From positions 1 through 64,000 of the forward strand of contig JAWQJJ010000008.1 of NCBI GenBank assembly GCA_033485155.1: DNA of 64,000 nucleotides. Direction: 5' to 3'. This document shows, in pieces, positions 41,825 to 48,952 of this stretch. The translations under genes and the position numbers were made by a program. Source of the stretch: Methanomassiliicoccus sp. GTDB taxonomy: Archaea; Thermoplasmatota; Thermoplasmata; Methanomassiliicoccales; Methanomassiliicoccaceae. The notes under the pieces were generated by a model. That model searched no databases. It saw only the letters and a program-made list of their open reading frames with translations, and was not told the DNA's origin. How positions within the stretch are numbered: the first letter of the stretch is position 1; every line of letters starts with the position of its first letter.

Positions 41825-42736
41825 ATGTCGACAATAGCTCTCAAAGACGTCCTGGATGCGATACGGTGCGAGCACTCCGTCATCGGGGAACGAGACGTCA
41901 CGGCGGACCGACCGTCGCCCATCGACACCGCCGACGGGCGGTGCATCACCTTCTGCAATAAGGGCGGGGAGATCGGAAGGAAGCTGCTTATGGCGACCGC
42001 CGCGGGCATAGTCATCACCGAGCGGGAGCACGCCGGGACCTGCAGGGACCTTGCCAGCCGCACATTCATCATCGTAGACGACCCCCGCCTGGCCTTTGCC
42101 AGGGTTGTGGAGGCATACTTCTCTACCAGGTGGCCGGTGGGCGTCAGCGGGTCTGCCCAGGTGAGCCCCCGGGCTACTGTGGGCAAGGGAGTATACATCG
42201 GTCCGCTCTGCGATGTGCGCGATGACGTCGTCATCGGGGACGACAGCCGGCTGGAGGGATCGGTGACGGTCCATGAGGGTGTAAGGATCGGTGACCGGGT
42301 CATCATTCGCGCCGGGGCGGTCATCGGCACCGACGGCTTCGGGTTCAACCGGGACCCGGAGGGCCGGCTGGAGAAGTTCCCCCAGATCGGCGGTGTAGTC
42401 ATTGGCGACGACGTGGAGATCGGGAGCAATGTGTGCGTCGCCAGGGGCACCATGAGCGACACCGTCATCGGAAGGGGGACTAAGATCGACAATCTCGTGC
42501 AAGTCGCCCACAACGTCCGCATCGGAGAGGACTGCCTTATCACATCCATGGTCTGGCTGGGGGGCAGCGCCAGGATCGGGGATCGGTGCTGGCTCTCCCC
42601 AATGGTATCTGTCCTCAACGGCATCGCCCTGGGGAACGATGTCATGGTGGCGATGGGTTCGTCGGTCATCAAGGACGTTGCGGCCGGCGAGTATGTGGCG
42701 GGGAATCCCGCGCGACCGACCATACGCAAGAGGTGA
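41825..42736 (+). CDS. LpxD-like acyltransferase (UDP-sugar N-acyltransferase homologue)
   Basis: 303 residues with the full LpxD layout: N-terminal uridine-binding-type domain (about 1-105), then a left-handed beta-helix (about 108-285). Diagnostic LpxD segments are [16 protein letters not shown] (166-180) and [17 protein letters not shown], including the catalytic-type His229. The second conserved His of LpxD (ING-H in E. coli) is Ile267 here (LNGI), so the acceptor or donor may differ. In bacteria LpxD N-acylates glucosamine with 3-hydroxyacyl-ACP. The following AcpS and ACP genes supply such a donor. I infer N-acylation of an amino sugar. Confidence 0.85.
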   Translation: MSTIALKDVLDAIRCEHSVIGERDVTADRPSPIDTADGRCITFCNKGGEIGRKLLMATAAGIVITEREHAGTCRDLASRTFIIVDDPRLAFARVVEAYFSTRWPVGVSGSAQVSPRATVGKGVYIGPLCDVRDDVVIGDDSRLEGSVTVHEGVRIGDRVIIRAGAVIGTDGFGFNRDPEGRLEKFPQIGGVVIGDDVEIGSNVCVARGTMSDTVIGRGTKIDNLVQVAHNVRIGEDCLITSMVWLGGSARIGDRCWLSPMVSVLNGIALGNDVMVAMGSSVIKDVAAGEYVAGNPARPTIRKR

Positions 42737-42738
42737 AC

Positions 42739-43143
42739 ATGAACATTGGGTCGCCCGACTATGGTGGCGCGGAGGGCGTGCTGGGCATCGGGGTGGACCT
42801 GGCCGAGGTGCCGAGGTTCCGCGGCCTGGACCACCGTACGGTGGGGCACTTTCTTACCTCTCGGGAGATCGAGGAAGTCTTCGCCCGAGAGGAGCCGGCC
42901 CCGACCCTGGCCGGGCGGTTCGCGGCCAAGGAGGCGGTGATCAAGGCGCTGGGAACCGCCTTCCCCGCAAGCCGTTTGTTCTACCACGACATCGTCATCG
43001 ACCATCTGGACTCCGGCGCGCCGCAGGCCAGTGTCACCGGGATCGATGCTGGCAATATCCAAATATTACTAAGTATCTCCCACACCGCGGAGCTTGCCAT
43101 CGCCTTTGCGATGGTGGTCCAGAGGGACGATCGACATGGATGA
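42739..43143 (+). CDS. acpS: Holo-[acyl-carrier-protein] synthase
   Basis: Moves 4'-phosphopantetheine from CoA to the ACP serine. 134 residues, AcpS type. Metal-binding Asp20 in LGIGVDLAEVPRF, Glu65 in GRFAAKEAVIKALG, and the C-terminal SISHTAELAIAFAMV. ATG 42739 starts 2 nt after the LpxD-like stop; the frame is open from 42586. Its 3' end overlaps the ACP gene by 8 nt, so carrier and activating enzyme are made together. Confidence 0.92.
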   Translation: MNIGSPDYGGAEGVLGIGVDLAEVPRFRGLDHRTVGHFLTSREIEEVFAREEPAPTLAGRFAAKEAVIKALGTAFPASRLFYHDIVIDHLDSGAPQASVTGIDAGNIQILLSISHTAELAIAFAMVVQRDDRHG

Positions 43144-43381
43144 TGCCCAGCTAACCACCCTGAGGACGATATTCTGCGAGGAGCTGAACCTGGAGGACAA
43201 GGACCTCGTGGACTCGACCGCCTACAACGCGCTGGAGGCGTGGGATTCGCTGACCCACCTGAAGATCGTGTCGAGGATCGAGGAAGCCTTCGGCATCGAG
43301 ATGGAAGTGGACGACATCATAGCCATGGAGAACTTCGCCAAGGCCAAGACTATCGTCAGCAGGTACTTAGGGCAGTCCTAG
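43136..43381 (+). CDS. Acyl carrier protein
   Basis: 81 residues, acidic, four-helix type. The phosphopantetheine serine is Ser38 in EAWDSLTHLKIVS (the WDSL form seen in dedicated, non-FAS carriers), followed by helix III (VDDIIAMENFAKAKTIVSRY). ATG 43136 overlaps the end of acpS. ACPs are rare in archaea. The WDSL motif and the gene context suggest a special carrier for one acyl group rather than bulk fatty-acid synthesis. Confidence 0.9.
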   Translation: MDDAQLTTLRTIFCEELNLEDKDLVDSTAYNALEAWDSLTHLKIVSRIEEAFGIEMEVDDIIAMENFAKAKTIVSRYLGQS

Positions 43382-43391
43382 ATTCAGGTGG

Positions 43392-44876
43392 ATGATGAAC
43401 TTCGTGGACTTCCTGTTCGAGCGGTCCGGGGACTGCGACGGTGAGTTCATCGCCGGGGTTAAGGAGACCATTACCTTCCGCGACCTGCATTCAAGGGTCG
43501 ACACCCTCTCCAAGTGGATGGCGAGAGAGCATGGCTCAGGGAACGAGGTCCTCATCCTCGCCGATAACAGCGTATTCTTCGTCCTCACCTACCTGGCGAC
43601 GATGAGGAGCGGTAACGTGGCCCTGTTGGTGGAGACGAGGATCAGCAAGGAGGACCTCTCCACGCTGATGTCGACCTGCCGCCCGATGCTGGCGTTCATG
43701 CAGTCCCGCTTGGCGGCCAAGGCCGTTCCCGGCGTCCCGCTGCTCACCGAGGACGACCTTCCGAGCCTTGAGGTGAAGGAAGACCTCCGCCCAACGGTCT
43801 CCGAGGACGACCTGGCGGCGGTAGTGTTCACCTCAGGCAGCACCGGGGCGAAGAAGGGCGTGATGATTACCCACGGCAACCTGATCGCCAACACCTCGTC
43901 CATCGTGGAATATCTTGAGCTCGATGCGTCGGACCGCATGATGGTCGTCCTGCCTTTCTACTACTGCTACGGAGCATCGCTGCTGCACACCCACCTGAGA
44001 GTGGGGGGCAGCGTGGTCATCAACCACAGCATCTTCCTGGGCGGGACGCTGGATGAGATTGACCGTTTCGGCTGCACCGGCCTGGCCGGGGTGCCCTCCA
44101 CCTACCAGATACTCATCAATCGCACTCCCTTTCTGAAGCATCGCTTTGCCACCCTGCGGTACATGACCCAGGCCGGGGGACGCCTGGAGCCGCGGTTCAT
44201 CTCTATGATTGCCGACGCCTTCCCCGATATCAGCTTCTTCGTCATGTACGGTGCCACCGAGGCCACCGCCCGCATGTCCTACCTGCCTCCGGCGCTACTG
44301 CGGTCGAAGACCGCGTCCATTGGTAAGGGCATCCCTGGCGTAGTCCTGGAGGTCCTGGATGATAATAGCCGGCCGGTGCGGCCCGGAGAGACTGGAGAAA
44401 TCGTGGCCTCCGGACGCAATATCATGAGGGGCTACTATGGGGACGAGGAGGGCACCAGGAGTGTGCTCCGGAACGGCCGGTACCATACCGGGGACCTGGC
44501 CACCGTGGACGAGGACGGGTACATCTACGTCGTAGGTCGGTCCAGGGACATAATCAAATGCGCCGGTTACCGCGTCTCGCCGTACGAGGTGGAGCAGGTC
44601 GTGCAGAGCGCCGAGGGCGTGGACGGAGTGGCTGTGGTCGGTGTGCCGGACGACATCCTGGGTGAGGCCATAGTGGCCGTGGTCAGGAGGGGCGGGGAGG
44701 CGACCGAGGACGAGGTCCAAGCGCGTGTGACGAACATCTGCCGGGAGCGTCTGCCGTCGTACAAGGTCCCCAAGCACCTGGCGTTCCTGACAGAGATCCC
44801 CCTGAACTCGTCGAACAAGGTGGACAAGATCCGCATCCGTGAGCTGCTGGCAAGGGGTGAGCTTCATGTTCGGTGA
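43392..44876 (+). CDS. Acyl-adenylating ligase (acyl-CoA/acyl-ACP synthetase)
   Basis: 494 residues, ANL superfamily. Phosphate loop VFTSGSTGAKKGVMITHGN, A5 motif MYGATEATARMSYLPP, hinge YHTGDLATVDEDGYIYVVGRS shown from 44481 on, and the A10 Lys in NSSNKVDKIRIREL. It activates a carboxylic acid as acyl-AMP and loads it on the ACP or on CoA. Placement right after ACP favours ACP loading. The acid is unknown. MM at the start allows ATG 43392 or 43395. It overlaps luxE by 11 nt. Confidence 0.9.
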   Translation: MMNFVDFLFERSGDCDGEFIAGVKETITFRDLHSRVDTLSKWMAREHGSGNEVLILADNSVFFVLTYLATMRSGNVALLVETRISKEDLSTLMSTCRPMLAFMQSRLAAKAVPGVPLLTEDDLPSLEVKEDLRPTVSEDDLAAVVFTSGSTGAKKGVMITHGNLIANTSSIVEYLELDASDRMMVVLPFYYCYGASLLHTHLRVGGSVVINHSIFLGGTLDEIDRFGCTGLAGVPSTYQILINRTPFLKHRFATLRYMTQAGGRLEPRFISMIADAFPDISFFVMYGATEATARMSYLPPALLRSKTASIGKGIPGVVLEVLDDNSRPVRPGETGEIVASGRNIMRGYYGDEEGTRSVLRNGRYHTGDLATVDEDGYIYVVGRSRDIIKCAGYRVSPYEVEQVVQSAEGVDGVAVVGVPDDILGEAIVAVVRRGGEATEDEVQARVTNICRERLPSYKVPKHLAFLTEIPLNSSNKVDKIRIRELLARGELHVR

Positions 44877-45960
44877 GCTGGAGGAACTGCTTCGCATCCC
44901 TCCATACTCGCTGAGCGAAAAGGAGAAGGAGGCTCGGCTGCTTCCCATCATCCGCCTGGGAGCAGGCAAGGCGCTGGTCAACCGGCATGTCCGTTCGATG
45001 TACTCCAAACTCGGGGTCTCGCCCGAAAGCATGGAGGATTTGGCCTCAGTGCCGGCGGTCCCGGTGCGCATGTTCAAGGACTTCGACCTCACCACCTGTG
45101 ACCCCGAGGACATAGTTCGTGTGTTGCGTTCCAGTGGCACCACCTCCCACCGCCCCAGTGTCGTCCCCCTGGATAAGATCACCACGACCAATCAGACCAA
45201 GGGACTGAGGAGCATCCTGGGCGCGTACCTGGGGGACAAGCGAAGGGTCATGCTGGTCGTTGATCACCCCGGGATCAACGCTCCCGGCCGGGAGCTGAGC
45301 GCCCGGGGAGCGGGCGCCCGAGGTCTTTCCATCTATGCCCGGGAAGTCGTCTACCTGCTGAAGGAGGAGGACGGGGGGCTGGTGCTGGACCTTGAGGCCC
45401 TGGACCGCGCCCGAAAGCTGGCCTCCGTCAACGAGGTCTACGTCTTCGGTTTCACCTATATCATTTGGTCCGTCTTCTGCGCCCAGATGGAGGAGCGTGG
45501 GTTGAGGATGGATCTTCCCCGGGCGGTCGTCTTCCATGGCGGAGGTTGGAAGAAGCTCAAGGACCAGAAGGTCGACCGGGAGGTTTTTTCCTCCAGACTG
45601 TCGAGGCTGCTGGGTTGCGACCCCCGGGAGGTGCGGGACTTCTACGGCATGGCCGAGCAGACCGGGGTCATCTTTGTGGACTGTGAGTTCGGGCACAAGC
45701 ATGTGCCGGTGTTCGGGGAGGTCATCATCCGCGACGTGCAGACCCTCAAAGAGTGCCCTCCGGGGAAGCGTGGGCTCATCGAGGTCATGAGTGTCCTGGG
45801 GCACAGCTACTATGGGCAGGCGGTCCTGACCGAGGATGTCGGTCGGATGCTGGGGACCGACGACTGTCCGTGCGGTCGCAAGGGTCGGTACTTCGTGGTG
45901 GAAGGGAGAGCTGAGCAGGCCGAGGCCCGAGGCTGCGGCGACACCTTCCGGGAGCGGTGA
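44866..45960 (+). CDS. LuxE/PaaK-family acyl-protein synthetase
   Basis: 364 residues. LuxE activates a fatty acid as acyl-AMP and holds it as a thioester for reduction by LuxC. Family motifs: VLRSSGTTSHRPSVVPLD (phosphate loop), VFHGGGWKKLKDQKVDREVF, and FYGMAEQTGVIFVDCEFGHKHVP. The zinc-like CPCGRKGRYF occurs near the C-terminus. ATG 44866 was chosen by homology and overlaps the ligase stop. LuxC follows with a 4-nt gap, the same order of function as bacterial luxE-luxC, but no luciferase genes are present. Confidence 0.88.
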   Translation: MFGELEELLRIPPYSLSEKEKEARLLPIIRLGAGKALVNRHVRSMYSKLGVSPESMEDLASVPAVPVRMFKDFDLTTCDPEDIVRVLRSSGTTSHRPSVVPLDKITTTNQTKGLRSILGAYLGDKRRVMLVVDHPGINAPGRELSARGAGARGLSIYAREVVYLLKEEDGGLVLDLEALDRARKLASVNEVYVFGFTYIIWSVFCAQMEERGLRMDLPRAVVFHGGGWKKLKDQKVDREVFSSRLSRLLGCDPREVRDFYGMAEQTGVIFVDCEFGHKHVPVFGEVIIRDVQTLKECPPGKRGLIEVMSVLGHSYYGQAVLTEDVGRMLGTDDCPCGRKGRYFVVEGRAEQAEARGCGDTFRER

Positions 45961-45964
45961 GTCC

Positions 45965-47269
45965 ATGGTCCGCTGTCACCTGTTGGATGGCAGGTTCGTG
46001 GAGACGGACCTCCCGGACCTGGAGGCTGCCGTCGCCCTGCTCGAGGAGCGCCGTACCGCTCTTCATGCGCTCTCGGTCGACGATATCATCGAACTGCTGG
46101 CAAGGCTGGGTAAGGAGATGGTCCGAGATCCAGTGGTAAGCGCGATCGAAGGGGCGAGCTACATGAGCCTGTGGCTGAGGAGAGACAACCTCGAGCGCCT
46201 GCTGTCGATCGATCTCGTGAACAGAGAGGCGCTGGACCGCTTCTGCGAGGTCCAGCCCGGAGTGCTCATGCGGGCCCAGCCCCGGGGGGTGTCCTGTCAT
46301 TGGCTGCCCAACAACGTGCCCACGCTGTCTTTCTTCTCACTCATGCTCGCAGTGCTGACCAAGAACGCCTCGGTGCTCAAGGTCTCCGAGGTCAACCGGG
46401 GAGTGCTCACCGCCGTCCTCAAGCGCCTTGCCCGCATCGAGGTGGACAGGAACGGCCGGATGATCTCCGGTTCGACCATCGTGGAGACGGTATGCATGAT
46501 CTCCTTCGATTCCTCCCATCTCGAAGCGAACGAGATGATGTCCCAAGCCGCCGACATCAAGCTGGCGTGGGGGGGCAGCGAGGCGGTGAGGAGCGTGGCC
46601 GCGCTTCCCCAGAAGGACACCTGCGACATATTGCTGTTCGGGCCCAAGTACTCCCTGGCGGTGTTCGACCAAGCCTTCCTCGCCCGGGAAGACCTCGACA
46701 ACGCTCTTAAGCCGCTGGCGATGGACGTGGCGCTGTTCGACCAAACCGCGTGTTCTTCCCCCCAGGTGGCCATAGTGGAAAGGGGAGCGATGTCGGCTAG
46801 AGAGTTCGCCGAGCACATGGCCCGCTGCCTGGAAACGCTGCCCCGCCGGATGCTCGGCACCCGGAGGCCGGAGGCCCGCTGCCTGGACATCATCAACGTC
46901 CGGGGAGCCTACCTGCTTTCTGAGGATAAGGACATCGTCATGCCCGGTGACCTTGGGTGGACGATCCTCATCGACCAGGACGCCGGTCTGCCGGAGCCGG
47001 TCCAGGGCAAGTGCCTCTTCGTCCGTGAGGTAGGCGATCTGCTGGAGGCCGCGGAGTGGCTGACCCGGAGGGTCCAGACCGTCGCGCTGTGCATCGAGGA
47101 CCCCGACAGGAGGATGGCTTTCGCCAATAAAGCGTCCTACATCGGTGTTGACCGCTTCGTGCTCCCGGGGAGCATGAACGACTTTGCCCTGCCCTGGGAC
47201 GGGATGCTGCCGCTGGGCAGGATGGTGCGGTGGACGACCATAAGGAGGAACGACAATGACCGAGGGTGA
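45965..47269 (+). CDS. LuxC-like acyl-CoA/acyl-protein reductase
   Basis: NADPH-dependent reductase converting an activated acyl group to the aldehyde, aldehyde-dehydrogenase superfamily. 434 residues. LuxC signatures: WLPNNVPTLSFFSLMLAVL, VLKVSEVNRGVLTAVLKRL, AWGGSEAVRSV, and the catalytic Cys263 in FDQTACSSPQVAIVE. Start ATG 45965; the open frame reaches upstream into luxE without homology. It overlaps fabG by 14 nt. Fatty aldehyde is not a known archaeal metabolite, so a short or hydroxylated acyl chain used on a glycan is a possible product. Confidence 0.88.
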   Translation: MVRCHLLDGRFVETDLPDLEAAVALLEERRTALHALSVDDIIELLARLGKEMVRDPVVSAIEGASYMSLWLRRDNLERLLSIDLVNREALDRFCEVQPGVLMRAQPRGVSCHWLPNNVPTLSFFSLMLAVLTKNASVLKVSEVNRGVLTAVLKRLARIEVDRNGRMISGSTIVETVCMISFDSSHLEANEMMSQAADIKLAWGGSEAVRSVAALPQKDTCDILLFGPKYSLAVFDQAFLAREDLDNALKPLAMDVALFDQTACSSPQVAIVERGAMSAREFAEHMARCLETLPRRMLGTRRPEARCLDIINVRGAYLLSEDKDIVMPGDLGWTILIDQDAGLPEPVQGKCLFVREVGDLLEAAEWLTRRVQTVALCIEDPDRRMAFANKASYIGVDRFVLPGSMNDFALPWDGMLPLGRMVRWTTIRRNDNDRG

Positions 47270-47996
47270 TGTGGTCCTGGTGACCGGGGCCGGCAGGGGC
47301 ATTGGTCGGGCGATCGCCCGCGCCGCGGCCGAGGCCGGGGGAACGGTGATTATCAACTACAACCAGTGCGAGGCGGGGGCCAAGGACCTGGAGGCGGAGC
47401 TGAGGTCGAAAGGCCTCCATGCGGAGACCTTCCAGGCAGACGTCTCCGTCGAGGCTGAAGTGCAGTCGATGTTCAAATTTGTCAGAGAGCGTTTCGGTCG
47501 GCTCGACGTGCTGGTCAACAATGCTGGCATAGTGGGCAACAACCTTCTTCTGATGACCTCCACCGAGGAGCTGGACCGGATAATCGCGGTCAACTGCCGG
47601 GGATCGTTCCTATGCCTCCGGGCTGCCGCCAAGATGATGCAGAGGCAGAAGGGGGGGCGGATCATCAACCTGGCGTCGATCGTCGGCCGGCTCGGCAACC
47701 GGGGTCAGGTCGCCTATGCGGCCAGCAAGGCCTACGTCATCGGTATGACCCTATCGGCGGCCAAGGAGCTGGGCCCGAGCGGCATATGCGTCAACGCCCT
47801 CGCCCCGGGTTTCATCGACACCGACATGACCAGGCAGCTCAAGGAGGAGGTGCGTCAGAGGCTGATCGCCGACACTCCCCTGGGCCGGGCAGGGCAGCCG
47901 GAGGACGTCGCCTCGGTAGCGCTGTACCTGATGTCCGAGGGCGCCGCCTTCATCAATGGCCAGATCATCGGGGTGGATGGCGGTCAGAGGATGTGA
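47256..47996 (+). CDS. fabG: 3-oxoacyl-[acyl-carrier-protein] reductase
   Basis: 246 residues, classical short-chain dehydrogenase. TGAGRGIG (10-17), NNAG (88-91), catalytic Ser141, Tyr154, Lys158, and the C-terminal FINGQIIGVDGGQRM typical of FabG. It should interconvert 3-oxoacyl- and 3-hydroxyacyl-ACP with NADPH. Ending the ACP cassette, it suggests the transferred chain bears a 3-hydroxyl group, as LpxD prefers. No ketosynthase or dehydratase accompanies it, so chain elongation does not occur here. Confidence 0.9.
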   Translation: MTEGDVVLVTGAGRGIGRAIARAAAEAGGTVIINYNQCEAGAKDLEAELRSKGLHAETFQADVSVEAEVQSMFKFVRERFGRLDVLVNNAGIVGNNLLLMTSTEELDRIIAVNCRGSFLCLRAAAKMMQRQKGGRIINLASIVGRLGNRGQVAYAASKAYVIGMTLSAAKELGPSGICVNALAPGFIDTDMTRQLKEEVRQRLIADTPLGRAGQPEDVASVALYLMSEGAAFINGQIIGVDGGQRM

Positions 47997-47999
47997 CCC

Positions 48000-48632
48000 T
48001 CACATCCTCCACCGGATGACCTCGAAGGCCTCGGCGAAGCGGTTGTTGCACTGTACTCCGTGCATGCGGGCCATGCCGAAGATGAACTCCCGCTCGAAGT
48101 AGCTTCGACGGTTCACCATCTGGGAGCGGTACTCCTGCAGTGCCTCCCACTTCCTCTCCATGTGCCGTTCCTCCAAGGCCACGAACAGTTGGCTGTCGAA
48201 CCGTACGTTGTTCCACGGAAGCTCATAGCATATTATGCTGGCCGAGGACTTGAATGCCCGGACCATCTCGTTGGCCACTACCTGGTGGTCCTGGTGGTAA
48301 TCGTGGACGGAGGGGCCGATCACTATGTCCGGTCCGAACTTCGACCGCACCTGGACAAGGTGCTCCAGGACGTCCTGCCGATGCTCGCTCATGTGGCGCA
48401 CCCGGAAGTCCAGGACCTCGCGGTGCTCATCATCCAGGCCATAACGCTGGATGACCTTCTCGAACTCCCTCGCCAGCGTGTCCTTGGGCATGCCCGCGGG
48501 CAGGGAATCCTCGGCCACAGAGAATGCCACCCATAGGATCTCATGCCCCTGCTCGATGAACTTGGCCACGCTGCCCCCGCACCCCAGCTCGACATCGTCG
48601 GTATGCGGTGACAGCAGCAGGATCTTCGTCAT
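48000..48632 (-). CDS. PIG-L/LmbE-family N-acetylglucosaminyl deacetylase
   Basis: 210 residues, zinc-dependent. The signature SPHTDDVELGCGG (8-20) and the metal/base segment HDYHQDHQVVANE (110-122) are intact. Family members remove N-acetyl from GlcNAc groups. It is convergent with fabG (3 nt between stops) and thus a neighbour but not in the same transcript. It would create the free amine that an LpxD-like enzyme can acylate, which mirrors LpxC-LpxD in lipid A synthesis. That functional tie is inference. Confidence 0.9.
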   Translation of the reverse strand: MTKILLLSPHTDDVELGCGGSVAKFIEQGHEILWVAFSVAEDSLPAGMPKDTLAREFEKVIQRYGLDDEHREVLDFRVRHMSEHRQDVLEHLVQVRSKFGPDIVIGPSVHDYHQDHQVVANEMVRAFKSSASIICYELPWNNVRFDSQLFVALEERHMERKWEALQEYRSQMVNRRSYFEREFIFGMARMHGVQCNNRFAEAFEVIRWRM

Positions 48633-48828
48633 CGTCCAGGCAACCGCCGGCCAGATATTATAGTTGGCGTCCTGGCGGGACGGGCGCAGGAACGTCCCGG
48701 GCCCGGACGCCGAAGCGGTCCTCTTGTAACACGCCTCAAAAAATATTTTCTATGATTTTAATACAATTTTACATTGGTATACTGGCTCTGACCACTTTTT
48801 CGGGACATAAACCGGCAAACAGGCAACA

Positions 48829-48842
48829 AGAGTTATATAGTC
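48829..48842 (+). promoter_or_regulatory. TATA box of the smc-scpA-scpB operon
   Basis: AGAGTTATATAGTC gives a predicted transcript start near 48861, so the mRNA begins just before the first leader hairpin. Confidence 0.5.
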
Positions 48843-48862
48843 TGATTTCATTTCTTTCTACC

Positions 48863-48948
48863 GTCCGACACGCGTCGGACTAGTGATGGGATGCGCGAAC
48901 AGGGTACCAAGGAACTTGGTAACCCTCTTTCGCCTCCGATGGCGGAGG
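48863..48948 (+). promoter_or_regulatory. Three-hairpin 5' leader of smc, occluding the Shine-Dalgarno sequence
   Basis: Hairpin 1: GTCCGAC-ACGC-GTCGGAC (48863-48880). Hairpin 2: AGGGTACCAAG and CTTGGTAACCCT around GAA (48901-48925), 11 pairs with one bulged A. Hairpin 3: CCTCCG-ATGG-CGGAGG (48933-48948); its right arm contains GGAGG, the ribosome-binding site, 4 nt before the smc ATG. This layout suggests control of smc translation by RNA structure. Confidence 0.55.
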
Positions 48949-48952
48949 ACGA

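Larger units (their letters stand above)
48633..48952. other. Divergent region PIG-L / smc
   Basis: 320 nt without a gene. The central part (48740-48860) is AT-rich, unlike the surroundings. It carries the smc TATA box (48831-48840) and a leader of about 90 nt with three hairpins, annotated separately. Confidence 0.5.

Noticed and set aside
41791-43062. 423-codon minus-strand ORF opposite the LpxD/AcpS genes
   Set aside because: Low-complexity Pro/Ser/Thr/Met-rich translation typical of an antisense shadow; both + strand genes have full family motifs.
44866-47269. A bioluminescence (lux) operon
   Set aside because: Only the acyl-reducing functions LuxC and LuxE are present; no luciferase subunits, LuxD or flavin reductase.
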